The translations under genes were made by a program, and so were the position numbers. From Talinum fruticosum (taxonomy: Eukaryota > Streptophyta > Magnoliopsida > Caryophyllales > Talinaceae): a stretch of 64,000 bases of DNA. Location: NCBI GenBank assembly GCA_021018815.1, contig JAITYX010000064.1, forward strand, positions 2,017,501 through 2,081,500. The letters are read 5' to 3'. This document shows positions 24,791 through 36,878 of this stretch, in pieces. Below the pieces are notes generated by a model. The model searched no databases. It was not told where the DNA came from and saw only the letters and a list, made by a program, of their open reading frames with translations. The number at the start of each line of letters is the position of its first letter. Position 1 is the stretch's first letter.

Positions 24791-25536
24791 TAAACTTGTC
24801 CTTCAGATAACTGATAATTTATAGGATAAATCTGAAGTGATAATTTACAGGATAAAAAACAAAAAAAAAGAGGGGAGAGAAATCAGGATTCGTATACTGA
24901 TCAAAGACTTCCGGCAGTTGTTGTAGGTAACCGGTGAGCAACCCATTCTGAAAAGAACTCATTTGATTCCTCCAACTCAGATTCTTTGCAAGACTCCCAC
25001 CTCATAATTCAACTCCTAATTAAAATTCAGATTACAGAATTTTAATTAACTCAGAGTTTAACTTCGAACAAAAAAAGCAATAAATCCCAAAATCAAAAGG
25101 GAAATTCCAAAATCAAAACCCGATCTGGGTATAATCAGTAAACCAGAGGAGGATAAGCGCATGCCAGTTGGGTCGAACCCGGAAAAACGGTACTGTGCTG
25201 TGCTCTTGCTTTTGCTCAGATCGAAGCCGAAAAATGGCATCGCTGCCTTTACCTAACATGAAGTCGTCGACCGGCGGCAGGACTAAAGACAGACGGCAGC
25301 CGGGAAGCTCGAAGAACGACTGCCTCGACGGAGATCTACCATCGGGAAGTGCTAGCCTCGGGACCAGAAGAAGCAGACGGCAGCAGAGGCAGAAGCACTG
25401 AGCGGTAAAGTAGCCGTAGACGCTGGCTCCGGGACCGGAAGAAGTCGGCGGTGGTGGGCGTTGCTACGGAACTAGCACTGCCGGGAAGGAGAGCAAAGAG
25501 AGGAAGAAGAAGATGAGATGGTGAGCCATGAAGCTT

Positions 25537-25567
<31 letters not shown>

Positions 25568-25989
25568 AAAACCCGTTTGAAGCAATTGAAGATACTGGCA
25601 GACATTGAGTAATTTTTAAGAGGAGAAATGAAAAGTTGTCTGGTGAATAGCTTATGACCCCACAAGATTTGAAAATATGTGAAGGTAATTAATTGTACAG
25701 GGGAAAGCTTACAGTAGCATCCTTTTTCTCTCCTGTACATAAAGAATTTTTTATATATTTCTTGAGTGACTCACTTATTAAAACAAAGCAAGGGGATCCT
25801 ACAAATTATACCTAAATAAGTCTAAATATGCAACCTAGGTAATTCTCATATCATCCCATGCTAAGTTAAAAAGTTTCAAAAAGAGTCATTAAAAATAGAC
25901 CTATATCAATCATCTCCTAAATGTTCGAGATACAACTACTCCAAGCACTCAACAAAATTCGCGCACGCAATTGATTCTCGAAGGGCATT
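24791..25989. other. retrotransposon 3' internal region, possible captured sequence
   Basis: No known domain was found. 25180-25500 is clearly more GC-rich than its surroundings, with open frames on both strands (25168-25401 plus, 25336-25740 minus). This looks like a captured host-gene 5' end, but no family could be named. The last bases before the 3' LTR (CGAAGGGCATT, 25979-25989) are a weak polypurine-tract candidate. Confidence 0.35.
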
Positions 25990-26635
25990 TGTAGGAGGCA
26001 AAAATTCGTTAGCCAATTATATGTCGCCATGTGGAAAATTAATTATTTTATTCCACCTTACAAATTGCCACGTGTAAAATTGGTCTTGAAAAGCCTTTAA
26101 AATTAAAATCAAAAGAAATAAAATTCCGACCAATTAGAAGTTGCTACATGTCGGTGATGATGTAGTAAATAGTAAATATTTCTTTTAAGAAATAATTACT
26201 AAATTATGGGCCTGGCCCAAAACCCAAACCAAACCCTAGCTTCAAAAAGTTATAAATAGAGGTGATTTCCTCATTTCTTCACACATTCAAGATCTGCAAA
26301 TCCAGAGCTCGGATTGCAAACAACATCCAACTACCAAGCGCCAAGGATCAAAGTCTCGCAACCGTTCATAAATCGAGTGAACGATTCAAATTCAAGACTC
26401 TCAAGTACATCCAAATCAAGAACCACTCACTGTTCATCATTTGGCTCTTCATCAACGTTCGAGATCAAGCTACGAAACCCTCGAATCGTTCAAATTACAA
26501 GGAGATTGAATAAGAGGATTACAGCTATTGTATTTAATACGAGATTGTACTCATTAAACAAAAAATCAATACAAATTATATTTGTTTCCTAATTTCCTGT
26601 CTTTATTTATTTTAGACTCAAAATTTGTGTTTACA
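25990..26635 (+). repeat. 3' LTR of the 13.7-kb retrotransposon
   Basis: Near-copy of 12892-13539, with the same TGTAGGAGGC start and TTTACA end. It is followed by the target duplication AAATG (26636-26640) and the right half of the Stowaway MITE. Confidence 0.88.
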
Positions 26636-27205
26636 AAATGATGTTCTTTTAAATTTTTATATTCTGAAAGTTTGACAACTTTTTAGGGACGGAGGAAGAA
26701 TATCACAAGTATAACCTAGAGAGCAAACATGACTAATTGTTGTCTTTCCATTTTTAAGGAAACATAGATATTATGAGAATATTTATAATGATTATATTTT
26801 GATTCCAATCATTAATATACTACGAGATATTATTTCATATGGTAAAGACATCTTTAGTCTGTAAATTCTACCATAGTCATTCAAGCATCTAGCTAGGTGC
26901 TTGAATGCACTACCATGTGTATCATTTTAAAATTAAATTTATATGTGATAAATTTTTACAGTAAAGTGATGAATTTTTTTAATTTGATGAATTTTTTTGT
27001 AATGTATACTTTTTTTTTTTGTATTTCAGTGAGTTTTTTAATAAAGTTTTAAAAAATAATGATGAATTTTTGTGCATATGTATAGTATTTTTTCAAATAA
27101 ACTATTAAATAAAATTTTATCACTTAACTACACTTTCCAATACACTTGACTCAATATTATAAATACATACTGATGAATTTAATATAATATGATGAATATT
27201 TGAAT

Positions 27206-27208
<3 letters not shown>

Positions 27209-27248
<40 letters not shown>
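27209..27248. repeat. (AT)n microsatellite
   Basis: An uninterrupted AT dinucleotide run of about 40 bp. Confidence 0.95.
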
Positions 27249-27250
<2 letters not shown>

Positions 27251-27939
27251 GTAATTTTTCTTAAAAAGTATCGATATAAATTTTTATTCATTTATATAAA
27301 AAAAAGTATACAAATATGTCAAATAATTTACAGATGAATTTGTAATAAACTAATGAATTTTATAACAATACTGATGAATTTTTTAAAAATACGTCTACAC
27401 TTGTCAATATTCATCCATCTTTTCTCGCATATTCAGCACTTTTTCTCCAAAACCTTGTGTTAACTTTTATTGTTTAGTTCTCTATGTAAATTTATGAACA
27501 ATTAGTAAATATTCAGAAGAAATAATTTGTATATTCATCACTAAAATTGGTACATTCATCTAAAAATTATGCAATTCAACATAAAATTGTCCAAATGTAT
27601 AAAAACAATCTTTATCAATAAAATTAATAAATTAATATAAAATTATACAAATTATACATAGTTCCTTTAATATAAGATAAATTCATCAAGGATTAGTAAG
27701 TATTCATCAGTAGTAATTAACATATTTATGAGTAAATTTACATATCCATAAAACAACATATTTATTATAATATTTTTTTTCAAAATAACATATCCAACAA
27801 TAGAAGATTTATATTATCAAAAACACATATTCAAAAATGTTGAAGACAAATTCATCGAAAAAATATCATATTCATCAATATAAAAAAATAAATTCATTAA
27901 AGAAAATATCGTATTCATTGATGCATACAAATTAGACCT

Positions 27940-28740
27940 TAAAAAACATAAATTCATCAAGAATAAGACAAATTCATCACAACATGAAATAATTTGAGAA
28001 ATTAAAAAACACAAACTATGGCGATAAAACAAATAGAGTGAATCGACATTAACTCCAAGCATTGAAACCTTAACTTCTTATCATCAATATCGCTACCATC
28101 AACGTCCACATACTCATCAAGAAATAAGACAAATTCATCACAAAACAAAAGAACTTAAGAAATTCAAAAACACAAACCATAGAGACAGAACCGGGGTGAA
28201 TCCGAGATTGACTCTAGTAGTGAAGCCCTAACTTCTTATCATCAACATCACACAAATTCATTATGAAATAAGACAAATTCATCACAGATTAAAAGAACTT
28301 GAGAAATTCATAAAACACAAACCATAGCGATAGAAACAGAGTGAATTTGAGATTGACTCTAGCCTTGAAGCTCTAACTTCTTATCATCAACATCACCATC
28401 ATCACCATCCACAAACTCATCAATAAATAAGACAGATTCATCACAAAGCAAAAGAACTTAAGAAATTAAAAAACACAAACCATAGCAATAGAAACAGGGT
28501 GAATATGAGATTGACTCTAGCATTGAAACCCTAACTTCTTATTATCAACATCACCACCATTGCCATCCATAAATTCATCAAGAAATAAGACAAATTCATC
28601 ACGGATCAAAAGAACTTGAAAAATTTTAAAACACAAACCATAGTGATAGAAACAGAGTGAATATGAGATTGACTCTAGCATAATTAAAGCCCTAACTTCT
28701 TATCATTAACATCACCACTATCGCTGTCTACGATCTCTCC
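27940..28740 (-). repeat. degenerate tandem repeat, about 120-180 bp unit
   Basis: Four to five copies of a block containing GACAAATTCATCAC, AAACACAAACCATAG, GAGATTGACTCTAG and CCCTAACTTCTTATCATCAA, each in the same order. Read on the minus strand, each copy looks like the start of an exon or intron boundary, so it may come from a captured gene piece. Confidence 0.65.
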
Positions 28741-28751
28741 AACCCTAATTT

Positions 28752-28756
<5 letters not shown>

Positions 28757-28787
<31 letters not shown>

Positions 28788-29030
28788 TTCCTCCAAAAAC
28801 AATTGAATCTAAGCCGACACCTACATCGCCGTCTCCACCCCTGTACTGCCGCCTCCACCACTTGCACCACCTCTATTGATATTCCACAGCTTGTCCTCAA
28901 GAGAGAGAGAGAGAGATTCCTCCAAAACAATTGAATCTAAGCCGACACCTACACCGCCGTCTCCACCCCCGCACCGCCGCCTCCATCACTTGCACCACCT
29001 CTATTGATATTCCACAGCCTTGTCCTTTGT
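28757..29030. repeat. direct duplication of about 130 bp with GA microsatellites
   Basis: The segment from (GA)n through ATTCCTCCAAAA, AATCTAAGCCGACACC and ATTGATATTCCACAG occurs twice in tandem (about 28757-28895 and 28900-29025). A third (GA)n run follows at about 29055-29085. Confidence 0.8.
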
Positions 29031-29051
29031 CGATATTGATGAAAAACGAAT

Positions 29052-29087
<36 letters not shown>

Positions 29088-29210
29088 TGCAAATGAACAA
29101 GGAGAGAGAGAAAGTAAATTTGAAAAATATGTGATATTTATATATCAAAAGGTTTTATTTTTTATTTATTTTTTAAAGCACCTAACTAGGTGCTTTAGTT
29201 AGTATCATAT

Positions 29211-30395
29211 ATACTTATCGCATCTTTAGCATGTCAATAAGTATTTTATTAAATAAGGCATGTTGGAAAAGTGATCAATCCAATTTTAAGTAGTGAGGGT
29301 TCAAGAAGAAGAAATCACAACGATTATATTGGAAGGGTGTTGAGCATGGAAGAATGGTGTTAAGGAAGGTCCGTACAATAAGAGACTAAAAATGAAAGTG
29401 TTACTAATCCAGATTTAGATTCTATGACAAGATCAACTCAGATTTACAAGACAAGTTTATAACGGTTAGTCGATCATCTACAACGGTCTTCCCATACATT
29501 GAAACTTATAAACTGAAGATAGAAGCCCTAGACATGAGTACTAAATAATTATACAAGCTTACATGGAACAATCACATATTATTGTATGATACTTAAATTC
29601 ATTACATACATTTCTTGTAGTAAAGGGTTTGAGAGCAAACTTTTTGTGAGTATACATCTAGTGAGGTGTGAGGAGAGGCACAAAAGTTACTATTGCATTG
29701 TTGACCAAAGAACTAAGTAAAGAGTTCTTGTGGTGTGTACTAAGACCGAGTAAGACAAGTATACTTTAATTTTAAGGAAATAATCGTTAGGAGGTTATTA
29801 GCTTGAAATTCAGATTTAGATTAAGATCGTGAACAAATCAATTATTCTATCTCTATTTATTTTTTATACTTATTAATTGATTTATTGTGTTTTGAAGTGT
29901 CATAGTTCACTCGAAAATGAGGATATGATGACTCTGGACAAGGTTTTAATTGCACTATTCTCCCTGCCCACCATCTAGAGTAATATGACCCATTTGGGTC
30001 CTCCAACTTGCAAAATAATCGCAAAAGAAACTTCCACCAAAATTCCTCAAATTTAAACCAATAAAAAGATAAATTCTTAAGAAAACAACTCCAAAGAAAG
30101 TCAATCATTTTCCAGAGTATTCTTCGCACAAGTAGGAACTAATGTATGAACATATCCAAGTGTTACTCGATGAGTTTTCGATAATCTTTATCATTGGTAG
30201 AATTTAAAAAGAGATTATCGAACAACCACTAATTAATAATGGGAATGGCAGTTAATGGCGAAGGGTGGAATCATTGGTAGAATTAAACACAGATAGAATT
30301 TCATGAGTAAGAGCTGAGGCTCACGTTGTCTCACGTTCTTCTTTAATCTATGTTGGCTTCCACGTCGTCTGAAATCATCTCTTAATCTCTCTCTC
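29211..30395. other. intergenic, upstream of GST copy 1
   Basis: No gene is supported. 29270-29780 has a composition reminiscent of a copia-type LTR, but no partner copy was seen. The minus-strand open frame at 29857-30129 has no recognisable domain. The last few hundred bases before 30396 are the likely promoter of the first theta GST. Confidence 0.4.
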
Positions 30396-30403
30396 TATAA
30401 ATT
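30396..30403 (+). promoter_or_regulatory. TATA box of GST copy 1
   Basis: TATAAATT directly follows a CT-rich run, 75 bp upstream of the ATG at 30471. GST copy 2 has the same arrangement of CT run then TATA. Confidence 0.55.
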
Positions 30404-30470
30404 AATGAGACATTCTGTGCCAGAGCTCTCATTGCAGAACTGTAATTCAGAGAGAGAAAGAGAGAGAGAA

Positions 30471-33400
30471 ATGGCAACCCTCAAGGTTTATGCTGACAGG
30501 AAGTCTCAGCCCACTCGTGCTGTCATCCTTTTCTGCAAGTAAATTTCTCTCTATCTCCCCTTGTAATTCTCGGTTTATGGCTGATTTTTCTTGGATTCAG
30601 ATTTATAAAATTGCAATTTAAGTGGTTAGTACTGTCTTTCCTATTCCATTACAGTGATAGTTGACTTTTGCTACTTCTAAGTTAAGAATCATCCTTGATC
30701 ATTATTTGTCATAAAAAATGTATGTTTTTCCATTTTTTCTTCCTAAACAATGATTTTTTTTTTTTTTTGGTCACAAATTGACTTCCTGAATTCAACCAAT
30801 TATCTTTCATAATTTCAGACGAAACTTATTTTTATTGCTTAACGGAGAATTTATTTTTTAAAAAATGTATGTTTTTTCATTTAGGTTGAAAATAATGGAA
30901 CGGAGGAACTATAAAATAAAATGAGCAATGTCCAATGATTTGCTAATACTAAGGAGAATGATGGTACAGGATTAATGGGATCAAGTTTGAGGAAGTGAAA
31001 TTGGACCTCTTCAAGGGCGACCACCTTACTCCTGAATATGAAGGTGATTAATTATTATGTTTTTTCATGTGCTTTTCTATTAGAAATTAAATTAATTTTT
31101 ATTAGATAAAATTGTGAAAGAATTCTTCCAATTATATTAAGTAATGTTGTTCACTTTCCTGGCTTTGCATTAGCAAAATTCATATCTCTAGACTCTATGG
31201 CCCTTTTTACAAAAAAAAAATCACAATAATTTTTGAGAAATAAATATAATTAATAAGAATAAATTGGTAAAAGTAGTCATTAATTTGTTATTAAAATTAT
31301 AAAGTAACGGATATTATAAAACAAAAAAATTTAGTTAAGGTGACATTTATTGTGGAAATAGAGGGAGTAGGTTAATAATTTAATAGTTATTCTTTTTTTT
31401 TCCCTGAATTCAAGGTGTGCATCTATTTTCAATTTTAATTCTCATATTTTTAAAAATTTTTAGGGGCCAAATATGAAAATATTACTAAACATATATGGCT
31501 TGTTCCTGCACCAACAAAAATCATAAAAAGGGTTGACTGAATTAAATGCTAACGTTAATTAATTAACTTTCAGCCATTAATCCAATGAAGAAAGTCCCAA
31601 CCATAGCCCATGGAGATTTTACTTTATTCGAGAGGTAAATTTTCTTTTTGATCTCAATATCTTAGTATCAAATTTGAGAGTATATTATCATATTGACATT
31701 TCGAATTTACAAATTGGAACTTAGCTAACCACGTAACGTCTTATATGCATATGGGGTTGAGAGTATTTATTCCTCGTCATATATTAATAAATAGTTGGAT
31801 GAATAAAAAAATAGGGAACTTTATGAATCTAATATTTATCTCTGTCCTAGGAGTATATACTCCCAAAAGTCTTTAAGAATTTGCACAGCTAACCAAATAA
31901 AAATTACTTTCTTTCTTTTTAATAATTACTTTTTTAATCTTTATGCAGCCATGCCATTCTCATGTACCTTGCTTGCTCTTATCACGTACCTGATCACTGG
32001 TAAGTAAGTTCATTATTATTTACTTTTACTACTTACCAATAATATGATCTCCATTTTACTAAAAATATTAACTTAACTACCATTTCTTAATTTTGATAAG
32101 GGCTTTAGTTAGGCTATTAACTATGGAGTAGAAAAATATACCATTCTTTTGCTAATAAGTTTGTACCATGGAAAAGTAACACATATAGTCTTAATAAGAA
32201 TATGTGTTCGATTTTACCGTAACATGAGATCTTAATGGGAAATATGTGATCGATTTTCACGTAACATGAGAACTCTCGAAGCACTCATTGATCCTTAGGC
32301 CAAAAATTAATACCCTAGTCTGGACCTGACGTATAAAGTCTTGAGAAATTGATTAATATTGTGGAGACGATGCATGTAAATAGGTACCCAACCGATCTCT
32401 GTAGGAGAGCCAATCTCCATGCCATATTGGACTGGCACCACACCAACTTACGCCAGGGTGCAAGTAAGTTACTCAACCTACAATTAGTTATCATATAGTC
32501 ATGTTTTAATTCTCTGATAGTAATTAACTGTTTTATCAGCTTTAAATAGTATTATGGTATTAATTTTGAATTGAGTAAGAATGTTTTTGTCGAATATATT
32601 CCGATGGAATTACTCAGACTAATCATTTGAAATCTAGTTACATCCCAAATAAAAATTTCAAATTAGGCTTCATACATCTCCCATGGCTTCCAAACTTTAA
32701 ATTATATTAGAGGAATTTGTGGTACATGTTGACCCCGTTTTTTAATTTTTAATATGTCTAACTTAGCTTGATTGATATTTGCGATGTAAATGCAGTGGGA
32801 TACCTTGTTAGCACAGTGTTGGCGCCCAAGTTTGGAATCCCCCAAACCCACAGGGTGCTGCAGAATGTGAGCAGAAATTGCTTGCCTCCTTCTCCACCAT
32901 CGAGAGCGTGTGGCTTAAGGGCAATGCCAAGTTTTTGCTAGGCGACGATCAACCCTCCATTGCTGATCTTTGCCTCGTCTCTGAGATCATGCAACTTCAT
33001 GTAAGCAAACAAATATATCATCTCTACTCTGATCTCTATGCCATACTATATATATGTTCCAAATTATCGAGTTATAGGTTTGGTTGCACTTAGATTTCAA
33101 TAACTTGTTCTCGGTTCATGTTAGATAAATCCCAATGTATTAGGTCAACTGCATTATAGTTGTCGACTAACCAGTTGACCTGTCAACTGAATAAGCACAC
33201 CCAATTTTGCAGACTATATCGATCAAGCCGAGCTAGATATAAGTTTTTTACCTAGTTATGTGCTCGTTTGATCATCACTACCGATATATAAAGTGGATAC
33301 ATTATTAATCAAATAAGAGTTTTAATTTAACCAATGTCGTCTGTGTTAAAATTGTAACAGATGTTGGCTGAGGAGGAAAGGAACAGGATGATAGGGCCAT

Positions 33401-33516
33401 ATAAGAAAGTTCAGAAATGGATGGAGGATGTGAAGGAGGCAACAAACCCACATTTTGATGAGGTTCACCAGCATCTGTTTGAAGTTATTGCCAGCTTCAA
33501 GAAACAGCAAGCTTAA
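30471..33516 (+). CDS. theta-class glutathione S-transferase, copy 1, with a frameshift in exon 6
   Basis: Theta GSTs conjugate glutathione to electrophiles and reduce organic hydroperoxides. Seven exons fit GT-AG rules: 30471-30538, 30970-31043, 31574-31634, 31949-31999, 32384-32463, 32796-33000 and 33361-33516. The N-terminal thioredoxin-like domain has the theta catalytic serine at residue 12 ([15 protein letters not shown]), MKKVPTIAHGDFTLFES for glutathione binding, and then HAILMYLACSYHVPDHW. Exon 6 is 205 nt against 206 in copies 2 and 3. The frame is lost in the C/A-rich run near 32840-32850, where one base appears to be missing. As read, translation meets TAG near 32942, losing most of the C-terminal substrate-binding domain. 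Downstream sequence is otherwise intact and ends FKKQQA, with no PTS1. It is either a recent pseudogene or an assembly error. Confidence 0.85.
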
Positions 33517-36500
33517 TTTTTACAAACCATTCATTATCCCAATTTAATTTAGCTGCTGGGTCAGGGTTTTTACAGTTCAAGCTTGTTTTCGAGAATGTCG
33601 AATTAATGTCCCCATTTTTGAATCCTTTTTTGCTCTTGGTTTTGGAGGTTTCTTGTTTCAGGAACATTTTTTGATGTGGCCTTTTATACTTTTCTTTCTT
33701 CATTGTAATGTGGCTAAATATCCCTCGACCAGCAATTAAAGTGTTGATTTCATGATTTTCTATATATTAAGTAGAGATATATTGGCGGCGAGTTTATTTG
33801 GCTCGTGGTGGTACTCATTTACCAAGTTAGATGATCGATCAAGCTGGTTAGGCAAAGAATATCTGTGATTCCATTTCCAACATACAATGAGGCATTAAAA
33901 CAGTGCCCCGATTTTAATTTTTATGAAATTTGATAAGCATAACTAATTAAGATCAATTCTGATGGATCAGAATTGGAGACCTTTTGAGCTTAATCACAAC
34001 CGATGAAACAAATCAGACTCGGAATATACTAGCTAAAAATGCATAAACAACACACAAATTGAAGCCAAACCGAAACCCAGTTGTTGGTTAGTTGGATCGG
34101 ATAAATTGAATGGTTTTGTGAACCAAAAATCGGGTGACTTCACGAAAAGTTTCTAAACCTTGTCCAACTAACAGGTTGTGCTTATAGTGTATTGGGATAC
34201 TATCTTACTTAGGGTTTTATTATCTTGCTAAGACCTACGTGTGTACAAATTAGGTTTTTAAGTTACTCGGTATGGTATGGACTTGTACTACGCACGAATT
34301 AATGTTGTATAATGCATACCTTAAAAAATTATTGAATTACGGAGCAATGTTGTGCACCGAGTTCTTTTTCTCTCGATTACTTGATCTTATTGAATTGTTT
34401 CACTTGTCAACAACCTTATTCTACATATTGTTAGAGCCCAATGCACATTCACATTTCAATCATTTAAATTTTTAAATAATAAACAAAGAATCTATACAAA
34501 ACTAAATGAAAAGGCACTCGTAAAAATGTCATCAAGGTTTTAGAATTACATTCATCATTTGGAACAATAATATTAAAAGGAACGGTGTGACAACTCAAGA
34601 AACGGTGTGACAATCTGTTTGATATTAGTAGCAAAAGGAATAATAATATATTATTGGTATAAATTAAATTAGACAGCTCACAGGTGACAATAAATATCAT
34701 TATATCATTAATTAATATTACAATACAAAGTATATATACCGAATCAATAAAAGAATACCAAAATTACAACTCATAACTCTATACAAAGTCAACACTAATT
34801 TAATTTAATTTACGTCTAGACAAATATGTACATGCAAGGCTACTAAAACATTGTTGACATAAATATTACACAAACCCTTAAATGGTATACATAAACCCAT
34901 AATGTGATCTCAATTTTTAGGTATCTAGGGTGAAGGTAGTGATTTATATATCCATTCTTCCAAACCTCTACACACAAAGGCAATTCCTCTTTTAACCTCT
35001 TGCACTCTTGTATCCTCCCCAAGAGATCATAAACAATAGAAGTTTAATAATAAATAACTTTAAGATGAGACTCCATCCGTTAATTATAAATAATTTTAAG
35101 TTGAGACTTCACATCTTACCTTCTTACATTGGCATCCTTAAATCAATTGCATTCCTTAGTCATTTGTCCAACATCCAACTCAACTTGGAAAATGGATTAA
35201 TATATTTTAGTTCATTTTTAGCATATCAAAACTGAATTTGCAGTCATATTTGCTAATATAGATATTTTTTCAAATTTTTTTAAATTATTGAAATCTTTTT
35301 CACAATTCGAGTTCCTGCTTTTACTCGCTCACTCTCGCCCGGCTCACGAGTCTCCCGCTCTCTCACTCTCTCCAATATAAGTAATTAATGGCTTAAATGT
35401 TTCAACTTAATTATTTAATGGATTATTGATTAAGATCTATACCCAAACCAAACCCACCTAATTTCATATTGTTTTGGGTTTGTAGTTATATTGGGTCAAT
35501 TTCTTTCCGATTATAATTCATCATTTATCATTTCTACTGAAAAACACACACAAGAAAAAGAAATTTGGGTATCATTGTATATATGTTAGGCTACAGTAGA
35601 AAATAATAAAGCTCTTGCCGGGGACAAGGATAAGAATTTGTTCTTGGAAATAATTTGATAAAAGGTGGAGCTATTCTAAAAAAGGGAGGTATACTTTAGT
35701 GCATAAATATCTAAGATATTCACATTGTAAAGCACAATTATGTGAGTCCACTAATTTAAGAGGGACGCAAAGATGGACAAGAAGAGGAGAAGCATGTGAT
35801 TTGTGAATAGAGAAAGTAGTAAAAAACTGGTAAAAGAAGATTAAATTGGGTATCATTTCAAAGTTATCAAATAATGGTTACAATTTGTTTTTCTCTATTC
35901 CCTCCTTTATATATATTCTAAAGTTTTTAAACATGCCTGTTCGGAATGACTTTTATATCTTCATTTATAATAGTTTGCAACTCATTGTAGTTATACTTAG
36001 TAAATCATTTCACTTCATTTTAGGCTCATTTCACCTATAATATCTAAGTATTTTGGCTCATTTTAACTCATAACAACTAAAAGCAATCTAAATTATTTCA
36101 ACTCATTTTAGAGGTTGTAATAGTTATAACAGATTGATTTTAAGAGCCATTTCGAACACACGACTATAAAATAATCATATATCTATTTCTCAAGATAAAA
36201 TTATTAACAAAATTAATTGCATGGGAAAGTGTTATGATTTTTTTATATTAGCAGTGGTGGATTCAGAATTTTTCGATATAGATATTCCATTTTGAATTTT
36301 ACTAATTGGACTATTATTAAATAATTTTTTTACAAAAAAAAATTATTATGCAGTCATATAGATGCCAGAACAGTAGAACACCCATAACAATAAATCACTC
36401 TTTGATAGATTAATATGTGTATAAATTACGATACATATAACTTCATTTTTTTTGAGAAACTATATTTACACTAATAAAAATAAACTAAAAATATATCGAT

Positions 36501-36808
36501 TTATTTGTGCAAATTTGGTATTTATTTTATTAGAGTATTTAAGAAGATTATTTTTATATCATATGTACCTCTTAATCAAGAAGATTATTTTTATATCGTA
36601 TATACCTCTTAATGAATAAATAAAGTGTAGATGAAATTGTCTGAATTCATTCCGAGAGGTTATCCCTCTTTTTCATTATTCCCTTGTATTTTTTGTTTTG
36701 TTTTGGCACGTGGTGTATAGAGGAAACATAGATTTTTTGCCATTCTGGAAGAAAATATGTGGATATGGTCTCTTTCGCCGTCTCTTTCTGTCTCTCTCTC
36801 TCTCTCTC
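33517..36808. other. intergenic between GST copies 1 and 2
   Basis: No gene is supported. The sequence is AT-rich, with only small open frames that lack domains. 35330-35375 holds a short CT/GC-richer stretch. The promoter of GST copy 2 probably occupies the right end. Confidence 0.45.
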
Positions 36809-36816
36809 TATAAATA
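36809..36816 (+). promoter_or_regulatory. TATA box of GST copy 2
   Basis: TATAAATA directly after a (TC)n run, 70 bp upstream of the ATG at 36879, mirroring GST copy 1. Confidence 0.6.
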
Positions 36817-36878
36817 GATGTGATAATATGTGGAAAATTAGCTCAAATATTGCAAAACTATAATCGAAAGAGAGAGAG

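Larger units (their letters stand above)
12892..26635 (+). mobile_element. 13.7-kb non-autonomous Ty3/gypsy-type LTR retrotransposon
   Basis: The two LTRs (12892-13539 and 25990-26635) run TGTAGGAGGC to TTTACA and are nearly identical by eye apart from small indels. A perfect 5-bp target duplication AAATG flanks them (12887-12891 and 26636-26640). A primer-binding-like segment TTTGGCACGCCGGTGGGACC follows the 5' LTR. The internal part holds a broken gag, a remnant of the extreme end of pol, and two tandem arrays. Protease, reverse transcriptase, RNase H and integrase core were not found. A 5.8-kb Mutator-like element is inserted in the 3' part. The gag type and 3' tandem arrays suggest the Tat branch, by inference. 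Confidence 0.85.
12762..26698. mobile_element. Stowaway-like Tc1/mariner MITE, split by the LTR retrotransposon
   Basis: The left end, after a TA, is CTCCCTCCGTCGCATAAAAG. The right end, read in reverse complement, is CTTCCTCCGTCCCTAAAAAG, also followed by TTGTC. These are the standard Stowaway terminal inverted repeats. Removing the retrotransposon and one AAATG leaves a MITE of about 190 bp. The right-hand TA is altered. Confidence 0.7.
26870..29210. mobile_element. unclassified repeat-built element with palindromic ends
   Basis: Each end carries a near-perfect palindrome: AGCATCTAGCTAGGTGCTT near 26885 and AAGCACCTAACTAGGTGCTT near 29177. Inside, TGATGAATTT-type motifs lie on the plus strand from about 26965 to 27380 and on the opposite strand (AAATTCATCA) from about 27530 to 28600. 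The orientation reverses near the middle, as in subterminal repeats of DNA transposons. No transposase was seen. The exact ends and the superfamily are unresolved. Confidence 0.35.

Noticed and set aside
28897..29148. Open frames with long Ser-Leu runs
   Set aside because: They are translations of GA/CT microsatellites.
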